A stretch of DNA of 32,227 bases from a virus, in IMG/VR virus record IMGVR_UViG_3300031963_000594, positions 1 to 32,227 of that record; one strand, given 5' to 3'. A program made the translations under genes and the position numbers. Positions 6,336-14,058 of this stretch are shown piece after piece. Positions within the stretch are counted from its first letter, which is position 1. Every line of letters begins with the position of its first letter. The notes beneath the pieces are model-generated. The model was not told where the DNA came from, did not search any database, and worked only from the letters and a program-made list of their open reading frames with translations.

Positions 6336-6601
6336 TATTTCACCAGCCCTTGCGAGTAGAGTTGCTTGGCCGTCTCGACCGAGCACTTCAGTTCAAATGC
6401 CAGTTGCTCGAAGAACGTAATCGTCGGCCTCGGTCGCGACGTGATGCAGCCGATCCCGACGCGTTCCCGGCTGGAATAGTGAACGTGCGTGCCGCCGTGA
6501 TTCGGTGGCGCGAGCTCCTCGCGGCCACCACCGGAGCGACGGAACTGACATTCGCTTGTCCGCGCCCGGTCGATCACGTCCCACGTCCTCCTATTCCCCA
6601 T
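6335..6601 (-). CDS. Small hypothetical protein
   Basis: This encodes 88 residues from ATG 6601, which overlaps the end of the dNMP kinase gene by 11 bp; a more upstream ATG at 6637 would lie deeper in the kinase. The middle contains several His, Arg and Cys residues (ECQFRR, NHGGTHVHY, GIGCITSRPRP), and the C-terminus is a helix with FFEQLAFELKCSVETAKQLYSQG, a pattern loosely like a small helix-turn-helix or winged DNA-binding unit. I do not recognise the family and the assignment as coding rests on context and length. Confidence 0.5.
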   Translation of the reverse strand: MGNRRTWDVIDRARTSECQFRRSGGGREELAPPNHGGTHVHYSSRERVGIGCITSRPRPTITFFEQLAFELKCSVETAKQLYSQGLVK

Positions 6602-7469
6602 TGTACGCCTGTTCACCGGGCTCCCATAGCCGCTCAACCAGCTTCCGGAGGGCGGCCGGCGTGCTGCTGTTCTCGATCACCGAGTCGCCCGGAGCGATCT
6701 CAATGCCGGCCTCTGACAAATGGCCGTCCCGGCCCACGCCCGGGCGGGCGACGTGCCAGATGGCCCCGCCGCGACGGCGGATTTCCTGCGCCTCGTTCTC
6801 GAACCGCACGTCCGCGAAGACGATGGTCTGAATGCCGGCATCAAACGCGGCTTGGGCACGGTCCATGCCAATATGGACCCAAATGTCCCTTGCCACGGTT
6901 TCCCGGCCCCATTCGGTCCCGAGGGTCTGGAGCAGTTCCCGCGACGTTTTCCCCAGCCACTCGATCGGCCGGGACTTGACCGCCGGATGCCGCAAGACGT
7001 TTTCCGGCAGGCCGGTAATGACTGCCAGCATCGCGTAGAGCGGGTCCGCGAACTGCATGACGAGCGCCCCGGGGACCATTGACGCCACGAGCGTCTTTCC
7101 GGCCCCGGCCGGGCCGGTGATGCCAACGAGACGGGAAACGCTGCCGCCGTAGGACTGCCTGGCGATCACCGCCGGGCTCGTCCTCCGTTTGACGGCCTCC
7201 CACGCGGCGAGCAGCATGTCGGGGTCCGGGCCACTGACCGGGACCGGCCCTTCCTGCACTGCCGCAGGCCGCGGTGCCTGGCGGGATTCGACCGCCCGCC
7301 GCAGGGCCGCGTTTTCGTCGTTCAGCTTGTCGATCGTCTCCAACAGTTCCCTCCGTTCCATCACTAGCCGCATGGAATCTGCAGCCACCGACCCGGCCGA
7401 CCCGGTCCACGCACCCTGATAGCATCGCGCCCGCCGGACGCAGTCCTCGACGTATGACTCGTCAAGCAT
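6591..7469 (-). CDS. Deoxynucleoside monophosphate kinase with N-terminal coiled-coil extension
   Basis: This encodes 292 residues. From about residue 115 it has the P-loop GITGPAGAGKT, then the substrate-binding segment around FADPLYAMLAVITGL, a RELLQTLGTEWGR segment, IWVHIG, and the IVFADVRFENEAQEIRRRGG region that follows the acidic Walker B strand. This order matches phage dNMP kinases of the T4 gp1 type, which phosphorylate dNMPs, including modified ones, to dNDPs. Residues 35-65 (RRELLETIDKLNDENAALRR) form a short coiled coil that the family usually lacks. The start overlaps the phosphoesterase gene by 8 bp. A role in nucleotide supply for replication is likely. Confidence 0.8.
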   Translation of the reverse strand: MLDESYVEDCVRRARCYQGAWTGSAGSVAADSMRLVMERRELLETIDKLNDENAALRRAVESRQAPRPAAVQEGPVPVSGPDPDMLLAAWEAVKRRTSPAVIARQSYGGSVSRLVGITGPAGAGKTLVASMVPGALVMQFADPLYAMLAVITGLPENVLRHPAVKSRPIEWLGKTSRELLQTLGTEWGRETVARDIWVHIGMDRAQAAFDAGIQTIVFADVRFENEAQEIRRRGGAIWHVARPGVGRDGHLSEAGIEIAPGDSVIENSSTPAALRKLVERLWEPGEQAYNGE

Positions 7470-8550
7470 CGGGCCGCTTCCTCAGATCGCGGTCGCACCA
7501 CACCGGCATGGCACGGGTGCATTCACGCCGCTCGCCGTCCACGATGACGAGCGATTGGCACGGGGCTTCGGCTTCGGCCCGGATGCGCAGGGCGAATGCG
7601 TTCATGCCCACGAGGCTGCCGTTTGAAACGTACCGGCCGCGGAGCCATCCCCATTGGTGCCAGTGCCCAAACAGGTCGAGGTCCGCGCGCCGCGAGCGGT
7701 TCCAGGCGGCGATCGCCTTGTTGGCCGGGATGGTGATCCCGCCGATGCCGCCCTGATACCGGCCGATCGAATGCCCGTGGTGGTAGCGGACAGTGAACCC
7801 GTCGAGGTCGAGGTAGCCTAGGTATCCCTCGGCGATGTCCCAGCGGACGTTTCGCCGGCCCTCGGCCTCCCGCATCATCAGATATGCGTTTTGCTCGAAG
7901 GAATGCTGGTGCTCGGTCGCCATCCGCGGCTTGCCGTGATTCGACCGGCCGTGATTGCCCGGCTGGGTGACGACAATCACTTCCCGGGCCATGTCGGCCG
8001 CCATGTCGATGAGCCCGCGGAGCCGGGCGGCCGCCCACCGCATCGCCTCCATCGGGGCAAGGCTCGTGGTTTCGGCCAGTTCCTCGTGGATATGGCCGGA
8101 AATAAAGTCTCCAAGACAGGCCAGCACGATCCGGTCGATTTTGACCAGCCGGCGCTCGTGCTCGATCAGAATTGCGAGCCGCTCGGCCAGTTCCGCAATT
8201 CGCACGTCGGCCGTGGCGAGGTCGAACCGATTGGCGCCGCTGGTTTGCTCGCGCGTGACCGTCTCCTCGACATGCCAATCCGACAGCACGGCGATCGCCG
8301 TGGCCGTCGTCCGCGACTTGCCGGCCGGCTTGTTGCGAAATACCTTCCCTTCGATCCGACCCAGCCCGGCCAGAGTCGCCGCCCTCGCCTTTTCTGCATC
8401 CAGCGCCGCGAGGGACGCCTTGTAACGCCCGCGCAGGCTCGCGTTCTCAGCCCGCAGGCGGGCGAGCTCGGCGTCGGATTGGAGCCGGTCGTCCGTCGCG
8501 AGGTCCGCAACGGACGCGGCTACGCTTTGTTGTTTCGCTGCCTTAGCCAT
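7462..8550 (-). CDS. Calcineurin-like metallophosphoesterase with N-terminal coiled coil
   Basis: This encodes 362 residues from ATG 8550 (a GTG two codons earlier is possible). Residues 25-60 look like a coiled coil (DAELARLRAENASLRGRYK). The catalytic domain shows all the two-metal motifs in order: SDWHVE, CLGDFISG, QPGNHGR, HHGHS and LFGHWHQWG. Related phage enzymes act as DNA exonucleases, phosphatases or nucleotide phosphodiesterases; the substrate here cannot be read from sequence. Its 3' end overlaps the dNMP kinase gene and its 5' end overlaps the small gene before it by 31 bp, so the three are likely cotranslated. Confidence 0.8.
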   Translation of the reverse strand: MAKAAKQQSVAASVADLATDDRLQSDAELARLRAENASLRGRYKASLAALDAEKARAATLAGLGRIEGKVFRNKPAGKSRTTATAIAVLSDWHVEETVTREQTSGANRFDLATADVRIAELAERLAILIEHERRLVKIDRIVLACLGDFISGHIHEELAETTSLAPMEAMRWAAARLRGLIDMAADMAREVIVVTQPGNHGRSNHGKPRMATEHQHSFEQNAYLMMREAEGRRNVRWDIAEGYLGYLDLDGFTVRYHHGHSIGRYQGGIGGITIPANKAIAAWNRSRRADLDLFGHWHQWGWLRGRYVSNGSLVGMNAFALRIRAEAEAPCQSLVIVDGERRECTRAMPVWCDRDLRKRPDA

Positions 8551-8783
8551 CGGCACACCGCGTCGAATGAAGGAAGTGGATCAACGCCCAGCAGCCTGGC
8601 GACTTCGATTACTGCCCGAGCGTAAGACGCCTGCGAATGCTTGCTGGAATCCCACTGCTGCCGTGCTTGCTCAAATTCGGCGCGCAGGTCTGCGGGCATC
8701 TTGGTGATCCACGACGCGTAGCCGAATCGCGAGGCATGGATGCGAGCCACGACCATTTCCTCGACAGTCTCTTTGCGGGCCAT
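8520..8783 (-). CDS. Small hypothetical protein, putative terminase- or Nu1-like fold uncertain
   Basis: This encodes 87 residues from ATG 8783, preceded by GGAGGG with 6 bases of spacing; the frame is open further upstream but without a ribosome site. It is helical and mixed in charge: KETVEEMVVARIHASRFGY, a LRAEFEQARQQWDSSKHSQ helix and AVIEVARLLGVDPLPSFDAV, ending in WLRQRNNKA. The last part resembles small helical DNA-interacting proteins, but no motif is diagnostic. Coupling to the phosphoesterase suggests a related role. The terminase hint is only a thought from size and helical content. Confidence 0.55.
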   Translation of the reverse strand: MARKETVEEMVVARIHASRFGYASWITKMPADLRAEFEQARQQWDSSKHSQASYARAVIEVARLLGVDPLPSFDAVCRWLRQRNNKA

Positions 8784-8824
8784 GCAAACCCTCCAATGAG
8801 AGCGTCGCGAAAACCGGCTGGCGG

Positions 8825-9022
8825 TCAACCGCCGACGCCCAGCCGTTTTCCGATGGCGTTGAGCCACTCTTTCCTATCTTCACACCCGCAGTTATCCCAG
8901 CCGAGAACCATCGCCAGCACGTCCATTCGGCTTTTTGTGGCCCCGAGCGCAGCGAAGATTGCCTCCACCCTATCGCCGAGCCCTCGCAGCTCGTGCTCTG
9001 GCAGTTGCGGGGCGTCAGTCAT
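8825..9022 (-). CDS. 65-residue hypothetical protein
   Basis: ATG 9022 overlaps the end of the upstream structural-type gene by 8 bp. The protein is helical and acidic at its start (PQLPEHELRGLGDRVEAIFA), and has a conserved-looking WDNCGCEDRKEWLN segment with a CxC pair that could bind metal. A 41-bp gap (8784-8824) separates it from the next gene. I cannot assign a function. Confidence 0.55.
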   Translation of the reverse strand: MTDAPQLPEHELRGLGDRVEAIFAALGATKSRMDVLAMVLGWDNCGCEDRKEWLNAIGKRLGVGG

Positions 9023-9710
9023 ACGTCAGCCGCATCAGGTATCGCGACATGGAAAACCCGTACCGGCCCTGCCAGAACAGCTTGTGCGTAAAGCATTCCG
9101 CTCTCTCCGTAATCGACGGACGATCCGGGTACACCCAGTTTGCGGCGTATGGCACAACGTAGTTCACCATCGCGTGTTGGTCATTCACCCACGCGTTTAC
9201 TGTCCACTGCTCGTTGTTGACTTGCCCAACAACCATCTCTCTCTTGAATTCCGCCACCAGTCGGAGCGGGAAATCAAGGCTTTCGATTTGGGCCTGCTGT
9301 GGCTGGTTAGGCGAGTCGTTCACAAAAATCACTGTGGCGGAATGTCCATCAAAGCTGGATTCGTCCGGCACGCCCCTCGCAACCGTAAACCCGAAGTACG
9401 CTCCGCCCGGACTGAATCCCCACGAATCCAAATCGGCCTCCATGCGGATGGTTGCGTTCACGAGCGGCTGAATAAACGTGCGGCGACTGAGGTCGCCGCC
9501 CTCAATGAAATACCCCGGAATGGAATCCCCAAAAATCGGAAACGCCACTCCTGGGTCTAGGAACTGCATTAGCTCGACCGCCCCGCCCCACCCAGCGTTT
9601 CGCATTTCCTGCGCGGAGCCATACGCAAACAGCTCCTCAAAGTAGCTGCCCACACCGTCGCTGTCCTTTGGCGAGCAACAGCACTCGCTGCAACGGGAGC
9701 CGAGCATCAT
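9015..9710 (-). CDS. Hypothetical protein with cysteine-rich N-terminus
   Basis: This encodes 231 residues from ATG 9710, which overlaps the preceding stop (ATGA). The first 13 residues include CSECCC, an unusual cluster of four cysteines that could bind metal or form disulfides. The rest is beta-rich with many aromatic residues (GYFIEGGDLSRRTFIQPL, WTVNAWVNDQHAMVNYVV, YGFSMSRYLMRLTYD), as in carbohydrate-binding or receptor-binding virion proteins. There is no signal peptide. It follows two structural proteins in the run after the tape measure, so a tail-tip or baseplate-associated role is a fair inference. Confidence 0.6.
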   Translation of the reverse strand: MMLGSRCSECCCSPKDSDGVGSYFEELFAYGSAQEMRNAGWGGAVELMQFLDPGVAFPIFGDSIPGYFIEGGDLSRRTFIQPLVNATIRMEADLDSWGFSPGGAYFGFTVARGVPDESSFDGHSATVIFVNDSPNQPQQAQIESLDFPLRLVAEFKREMVVGQVNNEQWTVNAWVNDQHAMVNYVVPYAANWVYPDRPSITERAECFTHKLFWQGRYGFSMSRYLMRLTYD

Positions 9711-10492
9711 GTCCCGCACTCCGCCGCGATGAGGTGCCACGTCGCGCCGATCAGCCCGAGAGCCACCCACCGAGCACCCGACGGGCCGGTGGACAGCACG
9801 TTGACGGTCGCGAAGCGATTGGTAGCCGTCAGGCTGGCAATCGTGCCCGACGGACCCGTAACTCCGCTGGCGGTGTCGCCGGAGTATTCGTAGACCGTCG
9901 CCGCCGCGCCCTTGGCCCAGGTGCCGGTGATCTTTCCGAGTTTGAGCCCACCGCCGGCCCCTGCACCGATGCGGATAATCGCCCACTTGAGCCCTGTGCC
10001 TGGCTCCTTCCAGAGAATCGTGGCCTCGCCAGTAGACGCGGAATCGAGTTGGTCGTTACGCCCCGGCTTGGGCGTCGCGAACTGATGTGACTCCGACGAC
10101 ACGTTGAGTCTCGTTTGCACGACGCCGTCAATGGCAAACAGGCCGTATTCGCCGTTGGCTACTGGCTCCACGGCGACCACGAAACGCCCCTTGGTCGTGC
10201 TTGTCGCCAAGTCCACCGCTATTGCCGGCTGCCGCTCGAATTGCTGCAGGGCCGTCCCGGTCACAGACCCTGACGGCAACGGGATCACGCCCGTGATCGC
10301 CATGCACCCCCAGCGCGACACGCCGGTAGACGATTGGTTTTTGCCGATGATCGTGAAGTTGATCGGACGCGGCTCAAAAGGGCCGAGGTTCGTGAGCCCG
10401 GCAGCGGGATTGACGGCATCCACCATCCGATTCCAGGTGCGCGCCGAGACGGAAAGGGGCTGCCCCTGCCGGGCCTTGGAGAAATCGTTCAC
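9707..10492 (-). CDS. Probable distal tail or minor structural protein
   Basis: This encodes 261 residues from GTG 10492, which overlaps the previous stop as GTGA; open frame continues upstream but inside the neighbouring gene. The N-terminus (FSKARQGQPLSVSARTWNRM) and the following VDAVNPAAG segment recur in phage virion proteins near tail tips. The body is beta-rich with Gly- and Thr-rich strands (ITGVIPLPSGSVTGTALQ; GTIASLTATNRFATVNV) and ends in a hydrophobic strand (LGLIGATWHLIAAECGT). I infer a structural protein of the distal tail from position and composition; no enzyme motif is visible. Confidence 0.6.
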   Translation of the reverse strand: MNDFSKARQGQPLSVSARTWNRMVDAVNPAAGLTNLGPFEPRPINFTIIGKNQSSTGVSRWGCMAITGVIPLPSGSVTGTALQQFERQPAIAVDLATSTTKGRFVVAVEPVANGEYGLFAIDGVVQTRLNVSSESHQFATPKPGRNDQLDSASTGEATILWKEPGTGLKWAIIRIGAGAGGGLKLGKITGTWAKGAAATVYEYSGDTASGVTGPSGTIASLTATNRFATVNVLSTGPSGARWVALGLIGATWHLIAAECGT

Positions 10493-11496
10493 AACTCGGC
10501 CTCTTTCGGGTCGAGCGGGTGGACGAAAGCTCCGGTGTTGGCGGTATTCGGCCGCAGATAAATCCGCTTCCATGCGGTGCCGAGCTGCAGGAGCGAGAAA
10601 TCCTTGCGTTCGTACAGCCGATCCACGAACACGAGTTTCGGGAACCGGAGCAATTTGGACTGCTCCTCTTTGGCAGCGTATTCGACCCACAGCAAATCCC
10701 AGCCGGCCTTCGATGCAACTTGAATGTTGCCAACCGTGAAATTGCTGCGGTTGGCTCTCGCCGAGAACTGGAATGTCACGACGACCATCGCCGCCCCTGG
10801 CTGCACGTCGCCGCGGGCACCCATGAACAGCAGTTCGCCGGGCTCGAAGATTCGCCACTTCCGCAGGTTCACCGTGCCGGTCATGTCGTAGAGCGTTTTG
10901 ATGTACGGCGTCTGCGAGCTGGATGGCGTGCGGCCGAAAAGGTATTCCGACGGGATGCTCCACGTCTCCGAGAACTGGAAGGCCGGCACGGTAATGTCCG
11001 CACCCTGCACGCTGTTTTCGTTGACGTTGAGGGCGCCGTGTGTGTCCCAGTGGTCCGGCGACAGTCCCCCCTGGCCGTCGAGCGTGTACGCGCTCTGGTA
11101 TGCGGTCGCGTTAGGGCTGTCCGTCCATGCCTGGTAAACACGCTCGGTCGCGCCGGTCGTATCGAACGACAGGCCGCCGGCCACCATGTCGAACCCGTCC
11201 GGCGTTTGCTCGACGCGGGCGAGGTTGTTGGTGCGCTGGAGGATTGCCGCGTTTTCGTAGGTCGCTTCGATTTCGTACCAGCCGGCGCCGACAGAGTTGC
11301 ACCGCAAGTCCGTGCGCTTGTGGCCGGAATAGAACTGCTTGGCGAGCTCCCCCCCCTTCGTCTCCGCCTCTTGGTAGCCGGCTTGCGAATGCACCAGAAA
11401 CCGCAACTGGACGTTGCGGGAAAGGTTTCCCTCCGGCGTTGTCGCCAACGTGCCGGAGCCGCTATCGAACCGCTGAATGTCGTTTATGAGTGGCAT
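10489..11496 (-). CDS. Probable distal tail or baseplate protein
   Basis: This encodes 335 residues from ATG 11496, two bases after the stop of the tape-measure gene. In siphophages the gene after the tape measure normally encodes the distal tail (Dit) or a hub protein. The sequence is beta-rich with a repeated Trp/Phe pattern (VPAFQFSETWSIPSEYLFG, LYDMTGTVNLRKWRIFEP, AMVVVTFQFSARANRSNFT, GWDLLWVEYAAKEEQSKLL). There is no protease or lysozyme motif. Placing it as a distal-tail component rests on synteny with known siphophages and composition. Confidence 0.65.
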   Translation of the reverse strand: MPLINDIQRFDSGSGTLATTPEGNLSRNVQLRFLVHSQAGYQEAETKGGELAKQFYSGHKRTDLRCNSVGAGWYEIEATYENAAILQRTNNLARVEQTPDGFDMVAGGLSFDTTGATERVYQAWTDSPNATAYQSAYTLDGQGGLSPDHWDTHGALNVNENSVQGADITVPAFQFSETWSIPSEYLFGRTPSSSQTPYIKTLYDMTGTVNLRKWRIFEPGELLFMGARGDVQPGAAMVVVTFQFSARANRSNFTVGNIQVASKAGWDLLWVEYAAKEEQSKLLRFPKLVFVDRLYERKDFSLLQLGTAWKRIYLRPNTANTGAFVHPLDPKEAEL

Positions 11497-11498
11497 GG

Positions 11499-13373
11499 CT
11501 ACACGAACTGCGGTTGCGCGCCGCTGTCCAAGAGTTGTTTCAGCAGGGACACCATCCGGTCCGAATTGGCGGCAATCCGCTCATTGGCATTCACGAGGTC
11601 ATCGGCGCCCCGGCCGCCCACGGCCGCTGCGGCCGCCTTCGGCACGGCCATGCCGTTTTGGAGCGCCTGCACCGGGGGAAGTGCCGGAGCCAGCCGCTCC
11701 AGGTTGTCCGCCATCCGCCGGGTGTTTTCGGCCGTCTCCTCGATCGGATTCAGTGCCGGACCGATGCCAAACTGGCCGGCGACCTGGCCCGTGAGCGTCG
11801 CCAGTGCCTCGCCACGCTTGCGTGCGAGGACGGGATCGCCCGGCTGCGCCATCGGATCGCCGGCCTTGTCTCGCTCCAGACCGTTGGGCTTGCCTTGCTC
11901 AACGCCGGCAGCGCCTTTCTTCTTGTTGCCGCCAAACATCCACCACGCGCCAGCGGCGAGCAACCCGCCGCCAATCAGCAGGCCCAAGGCAACCGCGGGG
12001 TTCTTGATTGCCCGGAGCGCCAACGCAGCTTTTGCGAGCCCCCAGGTTGCAGTCGTGATGGCTTGAATCGCCTTTACGATGCCCTTGCCGGAGCCGAGGA
12101 TGAACTTGAATCCTCCCGTCACTCCGTAGAGGGCCGCGCTGGCAAGCAGGGTTGCCGTTCCAAACAAGAACATTCCGGCCGCCACGCCGGCAATCAGCTT
12201 TGACAGCAGCGGGCAGGCTTCCATGACCCGCCGCAGCCCGTCCGCGAGCGCCACGATCTGCGGCCCCAGCCAGCCCAGCGTTTCCGAGAGCGAGGTGCCG
12301 AACCCAATCGCGAGCATCTGGCCGGCCGACGACAATGCCCGCATGAATCCAGTGATGCCGGACATGACGATTCCGAACTTCTCGGCGACCGTTCGCGAGC
12401 GTTCCATCTGGTTTGCAATGTCGGCGAACCCTTTTTCGCCGATGTCCGCGAACGCCGTAATCACCTTGAGCCCGCGAACGTCAAACACCTTGACAAGCGC
12501 CTCGTCGGCCAGAATGGCGTCGCGAGCGCTCTTGCTCATCTTGCCAAGAACACGCTCGAACACGCCGGCAATCTGCGGGATGGGAAGCAGTTTTCCAGTG
12601 ACCTTGTCGCGGAACGACTCCACCGACAGGCCCATTCTTGCGAGCGCCTCTTTGGCGTCGTCCGCAGGAGCCACCAGTTTCGCGAGCATCGTCTTGATCG
12701 CGGTGCCGGCTTCCTCGCCCATGATGCCAGCGCGGGCCATGGCCGCCATCGCCTGCGAAATACCGAACAGGCTTTGCCCGAACTTGTCGCCGGACGCACC
12801 GACCTGGCTGAACGCTTCGACCATCTGCGCGATGTTCGTTTCGGAGCTGTCCGCCGCAGCCGAGAGCGTATCGACCGCTTCCTTGGCCGACACGCCGAAC
12901 ACGTTCATTGCGACCTTCATGAACGTCGCGGCCTGCTCGGCCTCGACGCCCGACACGGTGGCGAACTGCACGGCCGCCTCGGCCGCACCGCCAAGCGCGT
13001 CCTCCACCGACATGCCCGCCTTGACCAACAGCGTGATCGACCGGGCGGCATCCGTAGCCGAAATGCCCATCTCGCGGCTCATGCGCAGGGCGGCCTCGCG
13101 GGCCGCCTCGAACTGCTTGGGCGATATGTCGATGGCACTCGCCTTCAACTCCAATAGCGCGTCCTCGAACGTCGCGGCGGCCCTGGCGGCAGCGACGAGC
13201 GGTGCCCCCATCGCGACGCCGCCGAGCGTGGCGACCGTGCCGATCTTCCGCAGCGATGCCGCCATCATGGCCGTGCGGTTGTGCACCCGCCTCATCGCGG
13301 CCACGAATTTCGTGTCGTCCGCGGAAATTTCCACGAACGTCAAACCGGCACGGACTGCGGCGGCACTGCTCAT
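11499..13373 (-). CDS. Tail tape-measure protein (TP901 type)
   Basis: This encodes 624 residues from ATG 13373, overlapping the stop of the T-frame (ATGA). Residues 65-330 match the TP901 tape-measure core: FEDALLELKASA, AREAALRMSREMGISATDAA, TLLVKAGMSVEDALGG, VSGVEAEQAATFMKVAMNVF and SSETNIAQMVEAFSQVGA. Two hydrophobic regions follow (around residues 385-420 and 455-485, for example LIGGGLLAAGAWWMFGG), as expected for proteins that insert into the host membrane during DNA ejection. Length sets tail length; at roughly 0.15 nm per residue this predicts a tail near 90-95 nm. No peptidoglycan hydrolase domain is seen. Confidence 0.88.
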   Translation of the reverse strand: MSSAAAVRAGLTFVEISADDTKFVAAMRRVHNRTAMMAASLRKIGTVATLGGVAMGAPLVAAARAAATFEDALLELKASAIDISPKQFEAAREAALRMSREMGISATDAARSITLLVKAGMSVEDALGGAAEAAVQFATVSGVEAEQAATFMKVAMNVFGVSAKEAVDTLSAAADSSETNIAQMVEAFSQVGASGDKFGQSLFGISQAMAAMARAGIMGEEAGTAIKTMLAKLVAPADDAKEALARMGLSVESFRDKVTGKLLPIPQIAGVFERVLGKMSKSARDAILADEALVKVFDVRGLKVITAFADIGEKGFADIANQMERSRTVAEKFGIVMSGITGFMRALSSAGQMLAIGFGTSLSETLGWLGPQIVALADGLRRVMEACPLLSKLIAGVAAGMFLFGTATLLASAALYGVTGGFKFILGSGKGIVKAIQAITTATWGLAKAALALRAIKNPAVALGLLIGGGLLAAGAWWMFGGNKKKGAAGVEQGKPNGLERDKAGDPMAQPGDPVLARKRGEALATLTGQVAGQFGIGPALNPIEETAENTRRMADNLERLAPALPPVQALQNGMAVPKAAAAAVGGRGADDLVNANERIAANSDRMVSLLKQLLDSGAQPQFV

Positions 13374-13776
13374 AGTATTTCCTGCAGTTGTTGGTCCGTG
13401 ATTTCAGGGACCGTAACCGCGGCCCTCATCGGGTGGATTTCATCGGCCGTGTACGGCCGGCTGCGCTGCTTCGGGTCACGGTGAACTTCCGCGATCTGCG
13501 CGACGATCGCGCAGGTGTGATTCCAGCGTTCCCGCTGCCAGCCGCGGACGGCAAAGTAGAGCTCGCGAAGGGACCACTGCCCGGGGTGGACGCCGAGGAT
13601 TCCGGCGAGCTCCCAGGCGTACTCCCAAACGTCAGTGACGAGATCGCCGCGTCTATTTCCCGCTCGACCGCCGGCATCTGCCTCGCCAGCTCCTTCTCCG
13701 CCGCCGCTTCCGCCTTCTTCATCCGATCCAGCATCAGTTCGAGGATCGCTCTCACGCGGGGGCGGCAAAAAAAAAC
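13370..13776 (-). CDS. Tail assembly chaperone, T-like C-terminal part, reached by -1 frameshift
   Basis: This frame has no start codon of its own near its conserved region, which runs from about 13645 to its stop at 13370: DVWEYAWELAGILGVHPGQW, SLRELYFAVRGWQRERWNHT and the HRDPKQRSRPYTADEIHP tail. The pattern WxHTxxxxAxIAxxHRDPK is one I know from the second tail chaperone of similar phages. It lies in the -1 frame relative to the upstream G-like gene, and a run of nine T (minus strand) at 13775-13767 offers a TTTTTTT slip site. The stop overlaps the tape-measure ATG. The left boundary given is the slip site, not a start codon. Confidence 0.65.
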
Positions 13777-14058
13777 CATCTCCTCCAGCAGAGCGATATG
13801 CGCCGCGGCCAGAGTTTCGCCATTGAGCCCAGCAAAGAAGTCGTCGGCCGTCATACCACGCTGGGTCGCCTGCGGCTCGACCACGGCCCACAGCACTTCC
13901 ACCAGCGTGTACGGGTCCGTCAGCCGCTCGATGCTCTTGCGTTCCTCGGTGGCGATGTCGGTCAGATCGACGCCGCTGGCTGACTTGACGCGAGCCCACG
14001 CAAGCATGTTGCCGGCGATGTCCCACGTCCTTCCGGCAGTGTCCTTGAAGCTACGCAT
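13426..14058 (-). CDS. Tail assembly chaperone, G-like protein
   Basis: This encodes 210 residues from ATG 14058, just upstream of the tape measure, where siphophages keep the G/GT pair. The N-terminus (FKDTAGRTWDIAGN) is typical, followed by TDPYTLVEVLWAVVEPQATQ, TADDFFAGLNGETLAAAHI and a charged helix (ILELMLDRMKKAEAAAEKEL). After about residue 140 the sequence becomes Ser-, Pro- and Thr-rich, because there the other frame (T) is the conserved one. The unshifted product therefore has a low-complexity tail of about 70 residues. The start overlaps the previous gene by 8 bp. Confidence 0.7.
   Translation of the reverse strand: MRSFKDTAGRTWDIAGNMLAWARVKSASGVDLTDIATEERKSIERLTDPYTLVEVLWAVVEPQATQRGMTADDFFAGLNGETLAAAHIALLEEMVFFCRPRVRAILELMLDRMKKAEAAAEKELARQMPAVEREIDAAISSLTFGSTPGSSPESSASTPGSGPFASSTLPSAAGSGNAGITPARSSRRSRKFTVTRSSAAGRTRPMKSTR
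13768..13774 (-). promoter_or_regulatory. Candidate -1 ribosomal frameshift site (T TTT TTT)
   Basis: On the minus strand nine T follow ATGG. In the G-like frame they read GTT TTT TTT TGC, so a T TTT TTT heptamer sits in the X XXY YYZ phase needed for a -1 slip into the T-like frame. It is the only canonical slippery heptamer I find in the overlap in the correct phase. The frame-0 coding quality persists about 125 bp beyond it, which is unusual. Confidence 0.55.

Noticed and set aside
10519-12066. 515-residue plus-strand frame opposite tail genes
   Set aside because: Composition is that of an antisense shadow and it spans two minus-strand genes with clear coupled starts.
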